Assembly (NCBI GenBank): GCA_013152375.1
Contig: JAADGM010000148.1
Span: 11,787 to 49,045, forward strand
Length of the DNA: 37,259 nt
Origin: FCB group bacterium
GTDB taxonomy: Bacteria; Fidelibacterota; Marinisomatia; SCGC-AAA003-L08; JACNLC01
Direction: 5' to 3'
Shown here: piece after piece, positions 8,948 to 17,659 of the stretch
Position numbering within the stretch: position 1 is the first letter of the stretch
How the letters are laid out: every line of letters begins with the position of its first letter
Notes under the pieces: generated by a model
What the model was told of the DNA's origin: nothing
What the model saw: the letters and a program-made list of their open reading frames with translations, nothing else
The model's database searches: none
Translations under genes and position numbers: made by a program

Positions 8948-9693
8948 ATTTTCTCCCCTATTGCAAGCGTGCTGTCACCGGTCATGAACTGACGTACGAC
9001 GGGATCTTCTGATTTTTCAATTTCAGCCGGTAAACCATTGAAAGCCACTTCCCCTTCGTTCAACAAGAGAACCCTGTCTGCAACATCATGGACGATCCGT
9101 AACTCATGCGTCACAATGACTGAAGTAATTTCCTTTTGCTGCTTGAATTTAAGCATAAGACGGTTGATCATATCCGTCATTACAGGGTCCAGCCCTGTCG
9201 TGGGTTCATCATACAGCATGTATTGGGGATCCAGAGCGATGGCCCTGGCGAATCCCGCCCGTTTTTTCATACCGCCGGATAATTCTGAGGGCATCAGATC
9301 CGCCGCTTCCGCAAGGTCAACAATTTCCAACGCTTCTTTGACCTTCTCTTTAATCTCCCATTTTGTAAATTCCTCTTTGCTGCGCAATGCCAGAGCAATA
9401 TTTTCGCCGACGGACATGGAATCAAAGAGCGCACCGGACTGAAAAACCATTCCTATTTTCTGACGTACCCTTTGTAATTCTTTGAAGGAAAGTGCTCCAA
9501 TATTTTCTCCATCAATCATGACTTTTCCCGAATCTGCTTTAAGCAGCCCGATCAGATGTTTTAAGAGGACACTCTTCCCGGAGCCGCTCTTCCCAATCAC
9601 AACGAATGTCTCCCCATCGTTCACCTCAAAGGATAACCCTTTCAGAACCGGTTTTGAGCCCAACTCTTTGTATAGGTTTTCAACCTGGATCAC
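8944..9693 (-). CDS. mlaF: MlaF-like ABC transporter ATPase
   Basis: 249 residues, the usual length of MlaF/Ttg2A. Walker A GKSGSGKS at 34-41, Q-loop in GMVFQSGALFDSMSV, signature LSGGMKKRAGFARA starting at 138 and Walker B YMLYDEPTTGLDP. The LSGGMKKR form of the signature is characteristic of the MCE-linked ATPases (MlaF/Mkl) as opposed to the general LSGGQ. It powers the MlaE/MlaD complex in the inner membrane, moving phospholipids between membranes. Its start overlaps mlaE by 4 nt and its end overlaps mlaD by 4 nt. Confidence 0.93.
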   Translation of the reverse strand: MIQVENLYKELGSKPVLKGLSFEVNDGETFVVIGKSGSGKSVLLKHLIGLLKADSGKVMIDGENIGALSFKELQRVRQKIGMVFQSGALFDSMSVGENIALALRSKEEFTKWEIKEKVKEALEIVDLAEAADLMPSELSGGMKKRAGFARAIALDPQYMLYDEPTTGLDPVMTDMINRLMLKFKQQKEITSVIVTHELRIVHDVADRVLLLNEGEVAFNGLPAEIEKSEDPVVRQFMTGDSTLAIGEKI

Positions 9694-10460
9694 AGGAACA
9701 ACGCCGCCAATACATAATCCAGAAACACAATCGTCACACAGGAAACCACCACCGTGATGGTCGTTGCCTTACCGACACCCTGAGCCCCCCCTTTGGTATA
9801 ATACCCATGGTAACAGGCGATACTGGTGATTGCAAAACCAAAGGTTACGGCTTTGATCAATCCGAACCAGGCATCCCAGGGAGTGAACCACTGCTTAAAT
9901 CCCTTGATGAACTCAAACATGGAGACATTCATTTGGGCATGGGCTGATACCCATCCTCCGAAAACACCGAAGAAATCGGCGATGATTATTAAAAAGGGAA
10001 ACATAATGGTGCCAGCCAGCACCCGAGGCAGGATCAGATACCCAACCGGATCGAAGGACAGGGACTCTAGTGCGTCGATTTGCTCCGTTACCCGCATGGT
10101 TCCGATTTCTGCGGTGATGGTGGCTCCCACTCTGCCGGTGAGAACCAGTCCCGTGATCATGGGCGCCAATTCCAGCAGGACAGATTCCCCAACTACGCTG
10201 CCAACATAATATGAAGGAATGAAAGAACTGAACTGGTAGGCTGACTGCACGGCGGTAACCATTCCGGAAAACAGACTGGTTAAAATAATAATCGGGATCG
10301 ATCGGGCGCCGATCAGCATCATTTGGTCAATTGTATTTATGAGATTTAAACGCCAGGAGGTCAAGGACCGGAAAAGCATCAGCTGTAATAAAAAATAGCG
10401 GCCGATCCCTTCGAAAAACTGTATAACGCCTCTTATTGGATAAAAAATCACGCGAAACAT
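9690..10460 (-). CDS. mlaE: MlaE-like permease
   Basis: 256 residues with an N-terminal amphipathic stretch and five or so hydrophobic segments. The conserved MlaE phrases are present: GARSIPIIILTSLFSGMVTA, the loop LAPMITGLVLTGRVGATITAEIGTMRVTEQIDAL, and the C-terminal STVVVS-like TITVVVSCVTIVFLDYVLAAL. It is the membrane core of the Mla/Ttg2-type phospholipid transporter and dimerises with MlaF below and the MlaD ring above. First gene of mlaE-mlaF-mlaD; a weak AAGGA lies about 13 nt before the ATG, and the leader upstream contains a long inverted repeat (10484-10561). Confidence 0.92.
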   Translation of the reverse strand: MFRVIFYPIRGVIQFFEGIGRYFLLQLMLFRSLTSWRLNLINTIDQMMLIGARSIPIIILTSLFSGMVTAVQSAYQFSSFIPSYYVGSVVGESVLLELAPMITGLVLTGRVGATITAEIGTMRVTEQIDALESLSFDPVGYLILPRVLAGTIMFPFLIIIADFFGVFGGWVSAHAQMNVSMFEFIKGFKQWFTPWDAWFGLIKAVTFGFAITSIACYHGYYTKGGAQGVGKATTITVVVSCVTIVFLDYVLAALFL

Positions 10461-10483
10461 GGTGAATTATACATCCTTTTTCA

Positions 10484-10561
10484 GAAAGTCCGCAAGAGCC
10501 GAGATAGCTGTCCCAAGCCATCATCCATATCGGGAATTTTTCTCCCCTTGCTAGGACTTTC
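10484..10561 (-). promoter_or_regulatory. Long-range inverted repeat in the mlaE leader
   Basis: GAAAGTCC-GCAAG at 10484-10496 pairs with CTTGC-TA-GGACTTTC at 10547-10561: 13 bp in two helices, with a 2-nt bulge on one side. The enclosed 50 nt can form a smaller GGGA/TCCC stem. The structure fills most of the 127-nt gap between glyA and mlaE and ends about 20 nt before the mlaE start. No T-run follows it on the minus strand, so it is not a plain terminator. A cis-acting leader or RNA processing site is possible; I recognise no known riboswitch class. Confidence 0.4.
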
Positions 10562-10587
10562 GATATAACTGATCGAGGTGTGCTGGT

Positions 10588-11886
10588 CTATCCTAATTCG
10601 GGGTAAAGGGGATAAGCAGCTGAAATTTCCGCTACTTCTGCTTTAACATGTTCAAGAATATCATCATCGTCAATGTGCCGGACGACTCTGTCGATTAACC
10701 CGGCGATCTGCCGCATGCTGTCTTCCTGCATCCCCCGGGTCGTGAGTGCCGGCGTGCCTATCCGGATACCGCTGGTAATCAGGGGACTGCGTTTATCAAA
10801 AGGTACCATGTTTTTGTTGACGGTAATCCCTGCTTCTTCAAGGCGCCGCTCGGCTTTTTTCCCGGATACACCCAGTTTAGTGAGGTCAATAAGCAGGACA
10901 TGCGTATCGGTTCCACCAGAGACGAGATCAAAATCTTTTGAGAGAAAAGCATCTTCAAGGGCTTTGGCATTTTTTACAATTTGTTCGCAATAGGTTCTGA
11001 ATTCCGGTTTCAAGGCTTCTCCCAGCGCCACGGCCTTACCGGCGATCACATGCATGAGCGGTCCACCCTGAATTCCCGGCATCACGGCACTGTCAATGAG
11101 TTCGGAGAGCATTTTGACGCGGCCGGATTTCAGGGCAACAGCACCCCAGGTATTTTCGAAATCGACTCCTGCGAGGATCATACCACCCCGCGGACCCCGC
11201 AGTGTTTTATGGGTGGTGGTGGTCACAACATGACAATGAGGCCACGGTGACGGGTGGAGCCCCGTGGCTACAAGCCCCGAAGGGTGGGCAATGTCTGCCA
11301 TGAGATGGGCGCCGACCTCATCGGCAACTTCCCTGAAACGTTCAAATTCGATGAAGCGCGGATAAGCACTCCCCCCGGCAACGATGAGCTTTGGTCTGTG
11401 TTCAAGGGCCAGATTATGGACTTCGGTAAAATCCACACGGCCGGTTTTTTCAGAGACACCGTAAGAAACAAAATGATAGAGCTTACCAGAAAAATTAACC
11501 GGACTGCCATGCGTCAGATGCCCGCCGTGGGCGAGATTTAACCCCATAACCGTATCTCCGGGTTTCAGAAAGGTGAGATAGACCCCCATGTTGGCCTGTG
11601 ACCCCGAATGGGGCTGAACATTCGCATACTCACAATGATAGAGTTCCCGCGCTCTTGCTCTGGCGAGGTCCTCGGCAATGTCCACCTGTTCGCACCCGCC
11701 GTAATAACGCTTACCGGGATACCCTTCGGCATATTTGTTGGTGAGTACGGAGCCCACTGCTTCCAGGACTGCAGGACTGGTAAAGTTCTCTGAGGCGATC
11801 ATCTCCAACGTATTTCGCTGCCGTTGTAATTCTCCGAAAATGGCCTGATACAGTTCAGGATCCTGATCTTGTATATGCTTTATCAT
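10588..11886 (-). CDS. glyA: Serine hydroxymethyltransferase
   Basis: 432 residues, near the usual 410-430. Converts serine and tetrahydrofolate to glycine and 5,10-methylene-tetrahydrofolate in the cytoplasm, using pyridoxal phosphate. The PLP lysine is K227 in [17 protein letters not shown]; other family marks are [11 protein letters not shown] (27-37), [15 protein letters not shown] (50-64) and [11 protein letters not shown] (89-99). It starts 3 nt after the rpiB stop, so the two are co-transcribed, as last genes of the run that begins with the CpoB-like lipoprotein. The folate product feeds PurN and PurH, whose genes are in the same window but a separate run. Confidence 0.97.
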   Translation of the reverse strand: MIKHIQDQDPELYQAIFGELQRQRNTLEMIASENFTSPAVLEAVGSVLTNKYAEGYPGKRYYGGCEQVDIAEDLARARARELYHCEYANVQPHSGSQANMGVYLTFLKPGDTVMGLNLAHGGHLTHGSPVNFSGKLYHFVSYGVSEKTGRVDFTEVHNLALEHRPKLIVAGGSAYPRFIEFERFREVADEVGAHLMADIAHPSGLVATGLHPSPWPHCHVVTTTTHKTLRGPRGGMILAGVDFENTWGAVALKSGRVKMLSELIDSAVMPGIQGGPLMHVIAGKAVALGEALKPEFRTYCEQIVKNAKALEDAFLSKDFDLVSGGTDTHVLLIDLTKLGVSGKKAERRLEEAGITVNKNMVPFDKRSPLITSGIRIGTPALTTRGMQEDSMRQIAGLIDRVVRHIDDDDILEHVKAEVAEISAAYPLYPELG

Positions 11887-11889
11887 AAC

Positions 11890-12318
11890 CTAAATCTCAA
11901 TTTTATCAATTCTTCTCTGGTGACGACCTCCTTCGAAGGGGGTGTTCAGCCAGACCTCAATGATGGCGCGTATATCTTCCGGGGATGTGAGACGAGCCCC
12001 AAGAGCCAGGACATTGGCGTCGTTATGGGCTCTGCTGAGCTTAGCCTGTTCGGTGGTTGCACAGAGGGCGGCACGAATTCCCCTGACTTTATTCGCCGCG
12101 ATGGACATGCCGATACCGGAACCGCAGATGGCAATGCCCTTTTCGGCTTTCCCGGAAGAAACTGCTTTGGCAACGGCATGGGCATAATCGGGATAATCCA
12201 CAGACACCGTCGAATCCGTTCCAAGGTCCATCACTATGTAACCGGCAGCCTGAAGCTGCTCAGAGACCATTTTTTTCAGAATAAAACCGGCATGATCACA
12301 ACCGACGGCAATGACCAT
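11890..12318 (-). CDS. rpiB: Ribose-5-phosphate isomerase B (housekeeping copy)
   Basis: The frame opens at 12387, but the ATG at 12318 is chosen: it gives 142 residues beginning MVIAVGCDHAGF, the normal RpiB N-terminus, and sits 1 nt after the stop of the TPR gene. Interconverts ribose 5-phosphate and ribulose 5-phosphate. Active-site residues match E. coli RpiB: Asp8-His9 (GCDHAG), Cys65 in GIAICGSGIGMSIAANK, and His98 in SRAHNDANV. It ends 3 nt before glyA. It is a useful internal comparison for the RpiB-like domain at 31341-32777, in which the catalytic Cys is replaced. Confidence 0.95.
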   Translation of the reverse strand: MVIAVGCDHAGFILKKMVSEQLQAAGYIVMDLGTDSTVSVDYPDYAHAVAKAVSSGKAEKGIAICGSGIGMSIAANKVRGIRAALCATTEQAKLSRAHNDANVLALGARLTSPEDIRAIIEVWLNTPFEGGRHQRRIDKIEI

Positions 12319-12319
12319 T

Positions 12320-13549
12320 TTATTTTCTTTTGATGATGCGCTTGATCCAGCCATAGCAATCTCCCTCGGGAGAGACCTCATATTCATCAGCGGGACGCAT
12401 GAACCAGTCAGCTTTGGTAGTAATATAATTCTCTTTCAGGAAGTCACGTCTCGTCTTTGCCGGCAGGTAACCCCTGGCAACAGCTTCCCTGTAATCCTCA
12501 TAAGCCATCTCATAAACCACCTTGTCCATGAATTTCAGTTCTGACTTTTCCCGCTGGCGCTGGCAGTAATCCGCACAACTGAAATAGACTTCAGCCCGGT
12601 AAAAATAGCTCAAACCATTACCCGCACTGTTACTCACAGCTTTTTCTGCCCAGTCGAGGGCTGTGGCATAATCGTCTTTATTAATGAAAATTTCAGTGAG
12701 GGCTATCGGTATGGAAATATCGGATTTATCCAGGCGATAAAGCCTCTCATAGCTTTTTTCTGCGTCGTCTGCTTTACCGGCATTCAGGTAAGATTCGGCC
12801 AACAGTTTTAAAACCTGTTTATTATTCTGGTCATGATACAGCAGTTCATTTAAAACGTCGATGGCGTCTCCATAGCGGTCTTCCCCGATAAGTCCGTCCA
12901 CATATTCCAGCCCGTACTGGATATTGCCTGGATCTTTTTCCCAGCGGTTTTTGTCGATATCCAGCACGTCCAGCCCAAGTTTTGAGGACGCATTTTTCAA
13001 TTCGCCAAGTACATCAGAGTTGTCCGGCTCGATTTTTTGCCACATTTTGAGAATCACAATCTGCTCTTTGTACATTTTATTTTTCCCATAAATATCCGAG
13101 AGCAGCTGCATCACTTCGGTATTTTCAGGATCATAAGACAGAATTTTATCATAATAATATACCTGATCATCAAGGTTTCCTAACTTACCTGCCGTCCATC
13201 CACCCACCATGAGCAGCGGTGTGTCCTCAGGCAGATACTGGACGCCTTTACTTATAATATAAGCGGCACTGTCCAGTTTTCCCATTTCAATATAGGCCCG
13301 CCCCATCCACTGGTAAATATCACTTGCGTGACCTTCTCCGCAACCATTTGACAGAGCCTGGCTGTAATTACGGATGACGCCCTCGAAATCTCTGTTCTGG
13401 TAATTTGTATAGGCAAAACTTATATATTTATTACATTCATTTTCACGAGCAGCATAATCAATTTTTTCTTCGACAGGTGCTTCACTTGGAGGTACGCAGG
13501 CCACTCCAAACAAGACCAGCAGGGATGCAATAACCGTTTTCTTTCTCAT
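12320..13549 (-). CDS. TPR-repeat lipoprotein
   Basis: 409 residues. N-terminus MRKKTVIASLLVLFGVAC with a lipobox ending at Cys18, so it is predicted to be a lipoprotein. From about residue 30 to 320 it has repeated helix pairs of the tetratricopeptide type (for example SDIYQWMGRAYIEMGKLDSA and GDAIDVLNELLYHDQNNKQV). TPR proteins hold partners together; none can be named here. The C-terminal ~60 residues (YLPAKTRRDFLKENYITTKA) are not TPR-like. Located 7 nt after the barrel protein gene and 1 nt before rpiB, within a run of envelope genes, so an envelope assembly role is plausible but unproven. Confidence 0.75.
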   Translation of the reverse strand: MRKKTVIASLLVLFGVACVPPSEAPVEEKIDYAARENECNKYISFAYTNYQNRDFEGVIRNYSQALSNGCGEGHASDIYQWMGRAYIEMGKLDSAAYIISKGVQYLPEDTPLLMVGGWTAGKLGNLDDQVYYYDKILSYDPENTEVMQLLSDIYGKNKMYKEQIVILKMWQKIEPDNSDVLGELKNASSKLGLDVLDIDKNRWEKDPGNIQYGLEYVDGLIGEDRYGDAIDVLNELLYHDQNNKQVLKLLAESYLNAGKADDAEKSYERLYRLDKSDISIPIALTEIFINKDDYATALDWAEKAVSNSAGNGLSYFYRAEVYFSCADYCQRQREKSELKFMDKVVYEMAYEDYREAVARGYLPAKTRRDFLKENYITTKADWFMRPADEYEVSPEGDCYGWIKRIIKRK

Positions 13550-13556
13550 CTTTCTG

Positions 13557-14801
13557 TTATTTCCTTTTTCTTTTCATGAACCACATTTCACCGGCAGTGA
13601 AACCAAGTACCAAACTGACATACTTTTCACCGGTAAATTCCTCAAATTCACTGGATCTTTGTCCAAAAATCAGCGCTAAATCTACAGCATTTTTACTTTT
13701 AATATAATCAATTCCTATCCCCAGGGTAATGCCGAGATCATAATAGGTGCCGGCGGGTTTATTAAGCTGAATAAAGTAAACTCCTCCACGTGTGTTGAGT
13801 GTGTTCCAATAACTTAGTCTGGGGTTATTAAAAACCTTGTAATACCCGAGGTTAAGGGAATTGCTGGTGCCGGAGAGCGTCTTGAAAATGGCCGTAGATG
13901 AAGGAATGTTCTCATTTTCAATCCGGTGAAACTCCACCGTCAGGCCCTGCGTACTTCCCAACACACGGCTATAGCCGAATCCCAGCGACCGTAGGGAAAG
14001 ACCACTCGTGTATTTTTCTTCGGGGGCATCTCCGATACTGCCGTACCTGTGGTTCGTTGTAACCGTCAAATGCGGCTGCATCATAGCTGAAAAAACGAAT
14101 TCGTTTTTCTTCGCCCTGAAACGTCCCTCCAGAGCCAGAGTTTGACCGTGAAACCGGTGGGTACGCTGCAGCGTAGAGACATTGCTGGCAAAATTACCAT
14201 AAACCACATCGCCACTTAGAGGGTCCGTGGTCACGCTATAGGTAAGCAGCGTATCGTACTGGAAGAGATTTCCGAAACTCCAGGTCCATTGTGCCCCAAG
14301 ACTCAAGTTCTCACCGATTTTTGAAGCATATCCTGCGTACAACCCCGAGAGCCCGCCCACCGCGTGATAATTCGTTATTGACGTAAAATACTGATCCCCA
14401 AATTGAACATTCGGGTTGGAACCCAGTGTTTCATGAATATAAAAATCTGCCCTGGTTGCAGGTTTTAAGCCGATGGTCATTGCTTTCTGCTTGCCCACGG
14501 GGAAGATGAAAGACAAATTCCTGAAATACTGATTTTGTTGAGCCGGCAGGTCCCGGCTGTCCACGAACCCGAAGGATGTACTGACGTAAATCCGCGATAG
14601 AGGTGACATCCACAGAGAGGATAGGGCCGTCAGGCTGACGCCGTTGGCCCGGCCGGAAAAGTATTGTGAGTTACCGATTCCCGCAGCCGCCGGATCAAAA
14701 CCGCGGACCCTTTCCCCCAGGCCACTCAATGCAAGAGAAGAATTCTGCCCAAGGAGTATGCCGGCCAACAGAAAAACCTGAAAATAGTATTTGATTTTCA
14801 T
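13557..14801 (-). CDS. Predicted outer-membrane beta-barrel protein
   Basis: 414 residues with a signal peptide (MKIKYYFQVFLLAGILLGQ...). The rest alternates polar and apolar residues in beta-strand style with frequent Gly/Tyr/Phe (IYVSTSFGFVD, YSVTTDPLSGDVVYG, VSLVLGFTAGEMWFM). The mature N-terminus (GERVRGFDPAAAGIGNSQ) resembles the start of PorV/FadL-like barrels of FCB bacteria, in which a short N-terminal segment plugs the pore. It ends with a basic tail (MKRKRK) in place of a terminal Phe. The ATG overlaps the upstream lipoprotein stop by 4 nt, so the two are likely made together and may form a complex. I do not recognise a specific family. Confidence 0.65.
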   Translation of the reverse strand: MKIKYYFQVFLLAGILLGQNSSLALSGLGERVRGFDPAAAGIGNSQYFSGRANGVSLTALSSLWMSPLSRIYVSTSFGFVDSRDLPAQQNQYFRNLSFIFPVGKQKAMTIGLKPATRADFYIHETLGSNPNVQFGDQYFTSITNYHAVGGLSGLYAGYASKIGENLSLGAQWTWSFGNLFQYDTLLTYSVTTDPLSGDVVYGNFASNVSTLQRTHRFHGQTLALEGRFRAKKNEFVFSAMMQPHLTVTTNHRYGSIGDAPEEKYTSGLSLRSLGFGYSRVLGSTQGLTVEFHRIENENIPSSTAIFKTLSGTSNSLNLGYYKVFNNPRLSYWNTLNTRGGVYFIQLNKPAGTYYDLGITLGIGIDYIKSKNAVDLALIFGQRSSEFEEFTGEKYVSLVLGFTAGEMWFMKRKRK

Positions 14802-17647
14802 TCAGAATACAATATTTGAAGTTTTGGACGCCGGTTCAGATCAGCAGCGTCCTGAGTATTAAAAATCAGCCGTGAAAAATTATCATCCCACCCGTCGGTT
14901 TCAAATTCAAGGCCGTTATACTGGAACGTCCCAACGACGAAATCCTGCAATAGTGCTCGCAGATCTATGACTACTGAATCGGCATCTGCCGGAATATTCA
15001 AATACGCCGAGGTGGTCAAAACAGAAGCGACCGACAGACTGTCACTGACGAAGCCCGGATCTGAAAAGTCAACCGGCTCTGTAAATCGTTTCACATAAAG
15101 ACGGATATTATCTTTGATGGAAGAGGACTCCTGATCAACGAACAATTTTAATTCAGCCCGGGAAATGAGTGCATTCTCGTGAGCGGCAATGAATGCATTG
15201 AGTTCATTTAATTCCAGAACTGTTTTGAGTCTGTCCGCATAATTGATCATAAAAATATTGTTAAGATCTTCCGCTGCATATTGATGCCCCTGGTAAAGCG
15301 AAGCATCATCGATCAGTTTTTCGCTGTTCACAGCAATCAGCTTTGGATGATTTCCCACAAAGACTGTATCCTGATAGGCAAAAGGCAAATGGTTTAAGGT
15401 AAACTGAATGCCGTCTACGACCTTCGCTGATTTTGCAGATATTGTCAGTTCTATAAAGCCGTTATCAAGCTGCAGTCTCGAGATCCAGAGAGCGGCATCA
15501 TAGTTTTCTGAATTAGAGGGAAGCTCAAAAGTCACCACAGGATCAGTCTCATAATCCCACTCAACTATATTTGAACCCAAACTTGTGGTGATATTATTGG
15601 AGCCGTAATAGATCTCGAGACTATCGGGTACCTGATCGGTGCCCCAATCCCACCATTGCTCGCCTTCGCCGTCATCCCAGCGCCCATCTTCATCCGTATC
15701 CGTCCAATCCAGTGTGTTATTGCCTTCCGTCCCGGTTTCGGCGGTAGCATCGTAGTCATCACCATTGGGGTCGGGATTATAGTTATCCGTGTCCGGTTCT
15801 TCATTGCAGAGGGCATCGGATCCGCAGTCCTCAAACATCTCGCCGCTGTCATAAGCACCGTTATTCTCAGTGCCGTCAGGGTTATACCCGGCTTCCTCCC
15901 AGCTCCAAAGACCGTCCAGCCCGGCATCTAAAAAAGGTTCACCTGCTTCCCAGACTCCATCACCCTCAGTACCGTTGGAATTTTCCGGAGACCAGTTATC
16001 ATTTTCAGGGTCCGGATTGGTGTCAGGGTCATATCCCGGTTCCTCCGTATCGAACAATCCGTCCGTGCCGGTATCCTGAAATATTTCAGATTCAATTTCG
16101 CTGACGAGGTCAAACCTGCCGTTGCTCTCGGTGCCTTCCCCCGGGTTCCATTCACCATCTCCCTCGCCGTCATCCGCTCCGGGATAGGTTTCATCCCCTT
16201 CACAGAGGCCGTCAGCTCCGCAATCACGCCAGTTATCCTGCGCGGGGTCCACATTGTAATCATCGCCGGCCGGGTCCGGATTGGTGTCAGGATCATATCC
16301 CTCTTCTTCGGAACTCCACAGGCTGTCAATCCCCGTGTCCTCAAACAGTTCACCCGCGTCCCAGCTACCATTTCCTTCCGTACCGTCAGGAAGATAACCG
16401 GGTTCATCCACATTACAGATATTATCCGTGCCGCAGTCTGCAAACAGCTCGCCATTGTCAAAGGATAAGTTGTTTTCCGTCAATGTCGTGTCGCTGCCGT
16501 CAAAGTCATCTCCGGCAGGGTCCAGATCGGTGTTGGCCAGATGAACATTCTGGAAATAAAAATCGATGCTATGGGTCGTATCAACTGCGTTATCCGCTAA
16601 CTGCAGCGAGATATTGCAGATGACGATTTCACTATCCAGCAGGCTTTCACCTATGACAGGCGTTAGTGCACCCTCCTGGACAATGGTATTCAGACTGTCG
16701 CCGAACATGAGCACCGTTCCCGGCAGCAAAGTCCCTTCTCCGCTGATCCTGGTATATACGCTTTCCAGAGGTGAACTGATACCGAGGACATCATATTTTG
16801 TCAGAGTTGAATCCACCGCCTGATAGGTATCGTATTCGATATCGAGTGCCGGTACGTTGGACGTGTATAAATAATTTGACGAATAGATCTCAACCAATCC
16901 GGCAGGATCTGTTTCCGTCAGCAAAACGGCATAATCACTTTCTGACGCGGTGCAGAAAGCCTCGATGACGGATGCCGGATCGAGCCCACCGTCAGAGGTT
17001 GCGCTAAAGGGTTCAAAGTATATGCTGATGCCATGATGCTGGGTGTGCAGCTTGAGCTCTTCTGCATCCGGCGTGTTGAGGTTCAGCTGCAGATTACCGA
17101 GAGTCAGCGTTGAATCATCGACAAAGCTGAAAACGGTTTCCTCATTCCAGTCGAATCCGGCTTCACTTAGATCAAGCCAGTACGCTTTCAGGGTGGGCAA
17201 CTCATCAGGCGCAGGCGTGGAGTGTTCGCCTCCCAATTCGCCATCTTCATCCGCCCCCGCAGTCCACTGATCAAAGGGGTCCTCTGTACGGGGGAATTTC
17301 GGTAGAGTGGAATAGGTTTTCAGCTGCAGGTGTGTCGTCTTTATTTGAATACTGTCGACGGGAGTGCTGCATATCTCGGACTGGCTGAAGGTTGACGGAT
17401 TCAGGCGTAAGAGTACATAACTTCGATGGTCTTCATCGATACGCCCGGCATACAACCGCTCACTCGTTGCAACGCTGATGCTGTCCTGAAAAGTATCAGC
17501 CGATATTTCACCGGTATTCCAAGCCGCCAGATTATTACCATTATCTCCCAATTCAACTGCTACAGGCTTGGATTCGCAGCGAATTGAAAACAGCAGAAGA
17601 AGGCCCCCCAGCACCAGGCTGGTTATCGGATATACTTTATAATTCAT
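14798..17647 (-). CDS. Large Asp-rich repeat lipoprotein
   Basis: 949 residues. N-terminal hydrophobic segment with lipobox SIRC (Cys24), so a lipoprotein. Residues about 30-380 are beta-rich and acidic with no family I know. Residues about 395-675 are a tandem array of loops rich in D, N, E and G (see the repeat feature). Residues about 690-949 are again beta-rich and resemble the DNRLRE/carbohydrate-binding-like modules often placed after such arrays (SSIKDNIRLYVKRF). Proteins with FEDxGxDGL-type repeats are common in Marinimicrobia-like genomes and probably bind calcium outside the cell. It follows the GT5-like gene by 12 nt and overlaps the barrel gene by 4 nt. Function unknown. Confidence 0.75.
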   Translation of the reverse strand: MNYKVYPITSLVLGGLLLLFSIRCESKPVAVELGDNGNNLAAWNTGEISADTFQDSISVATSERLYAGRIDEDHRSYVLLRLNPSTFSQSEICSTPVDSIQIKTTHLQLKTYSTLPKFPRTEDPFDQWTAGADEDGELGGEHSTPAPDELPTLKAYWLDLSEAGFDWNEETVFSFVDDSTLTLGNLQLNLNTPDAEELKLHTQHHGISIYFEPFSATSDGGLDPASVIEAFCTASESDYAVLLTETDPAGLVEIYSSNYLYTSNVPALDIEYDTYQAVDSTLTKYDVLGISSPLESVYTRISGEGTLLPGTVLMFGDSLNTIVQEGALTPVIGESLLDSEIVICNISLQLADNAVDTTHSIDFYFQNVHLANTDLDPAGDDFDGSDTTLTENNLSFDNGELFADCGTDNICNVDEPGYLPDGTEGNGSWDAGELFEDTGIDSLWSSEEEGYDPDTNPDPAGDDYNVDPAQDNWRDCGADGLCEGDETYPGADDGEGDGEWNPGEGTESNGRFDLVSEIESEIFQDTGTDGLFDTEEPGYDPDTNPDPENDNWSPENSNGTEGDGVWEAGEPFLDAGLDGLWSWEEAGYNPDGTENNGAYDSGEMFEDCGSDALCNEEPDTDNYNPDPNGDDYDATAETGTEGNNTLDWTDTDEDGRWDDGEGEQWWDWGTDQVPDSLEIYYGSNNITTSLGSNIVEWDYETDPVVTFELPSNSENYDAALWISRLQLDNGFIELTISAKSAKVVDGIQFTLNHLPFAYQDTVFVGNHPKLIAVNSEKLIDDASLYQGHQYAAEDLNNIFMINYADRLKTVLELNELNAFIAAHENALISRAELKLFVDQESSSIKDNIRLYVKRFTEPVDFSDPGFVSDSLSVASVLTTSAYLNIPADADSVVIDLRALLQDFVVGTFQYNGLEFETDGWDDNFSRLIFNTQDAADLNRRPKLQILYSE
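15620..16460 (-). repeat. Tandem Asp/Asn-rich calcium-loop-like repeats inside the lipoprotein
   Basis: About ten imperfect units built from GELFEDxGxDxLWxxEExGYDPD and NPDPxGDDY, joined by GTEGNGxWDAGE-type links. Two kinds alternate: a Cys kind (ADCGTDNICNVDE, RDCGADGLCEGDE, EDCGSDALCNEE), each with a C-x5-C or C-x6-C-like pair, and a Cys-free kind (EDTGIDSLWSSEE, QDTGTDGLFDTEE, LDAGLDGLWSWEE). Asp spacing resembles thrombospondin type-3 or dockerin calcium loops. The DNA repeats enough to keep two antisense/other frames open here. Confidence 0.75.
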
Positions 17648-17659
17648 GGAGTGTTGGTA

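Noticed and set aside
15565-16461. Two long alternative frames (120 and 177 codons) over the Asp-rich repeats
   Set aside because: Repeat DNA of period near a multiple of three keeps other frames open; the main frame has the lipobox and conserved loops.
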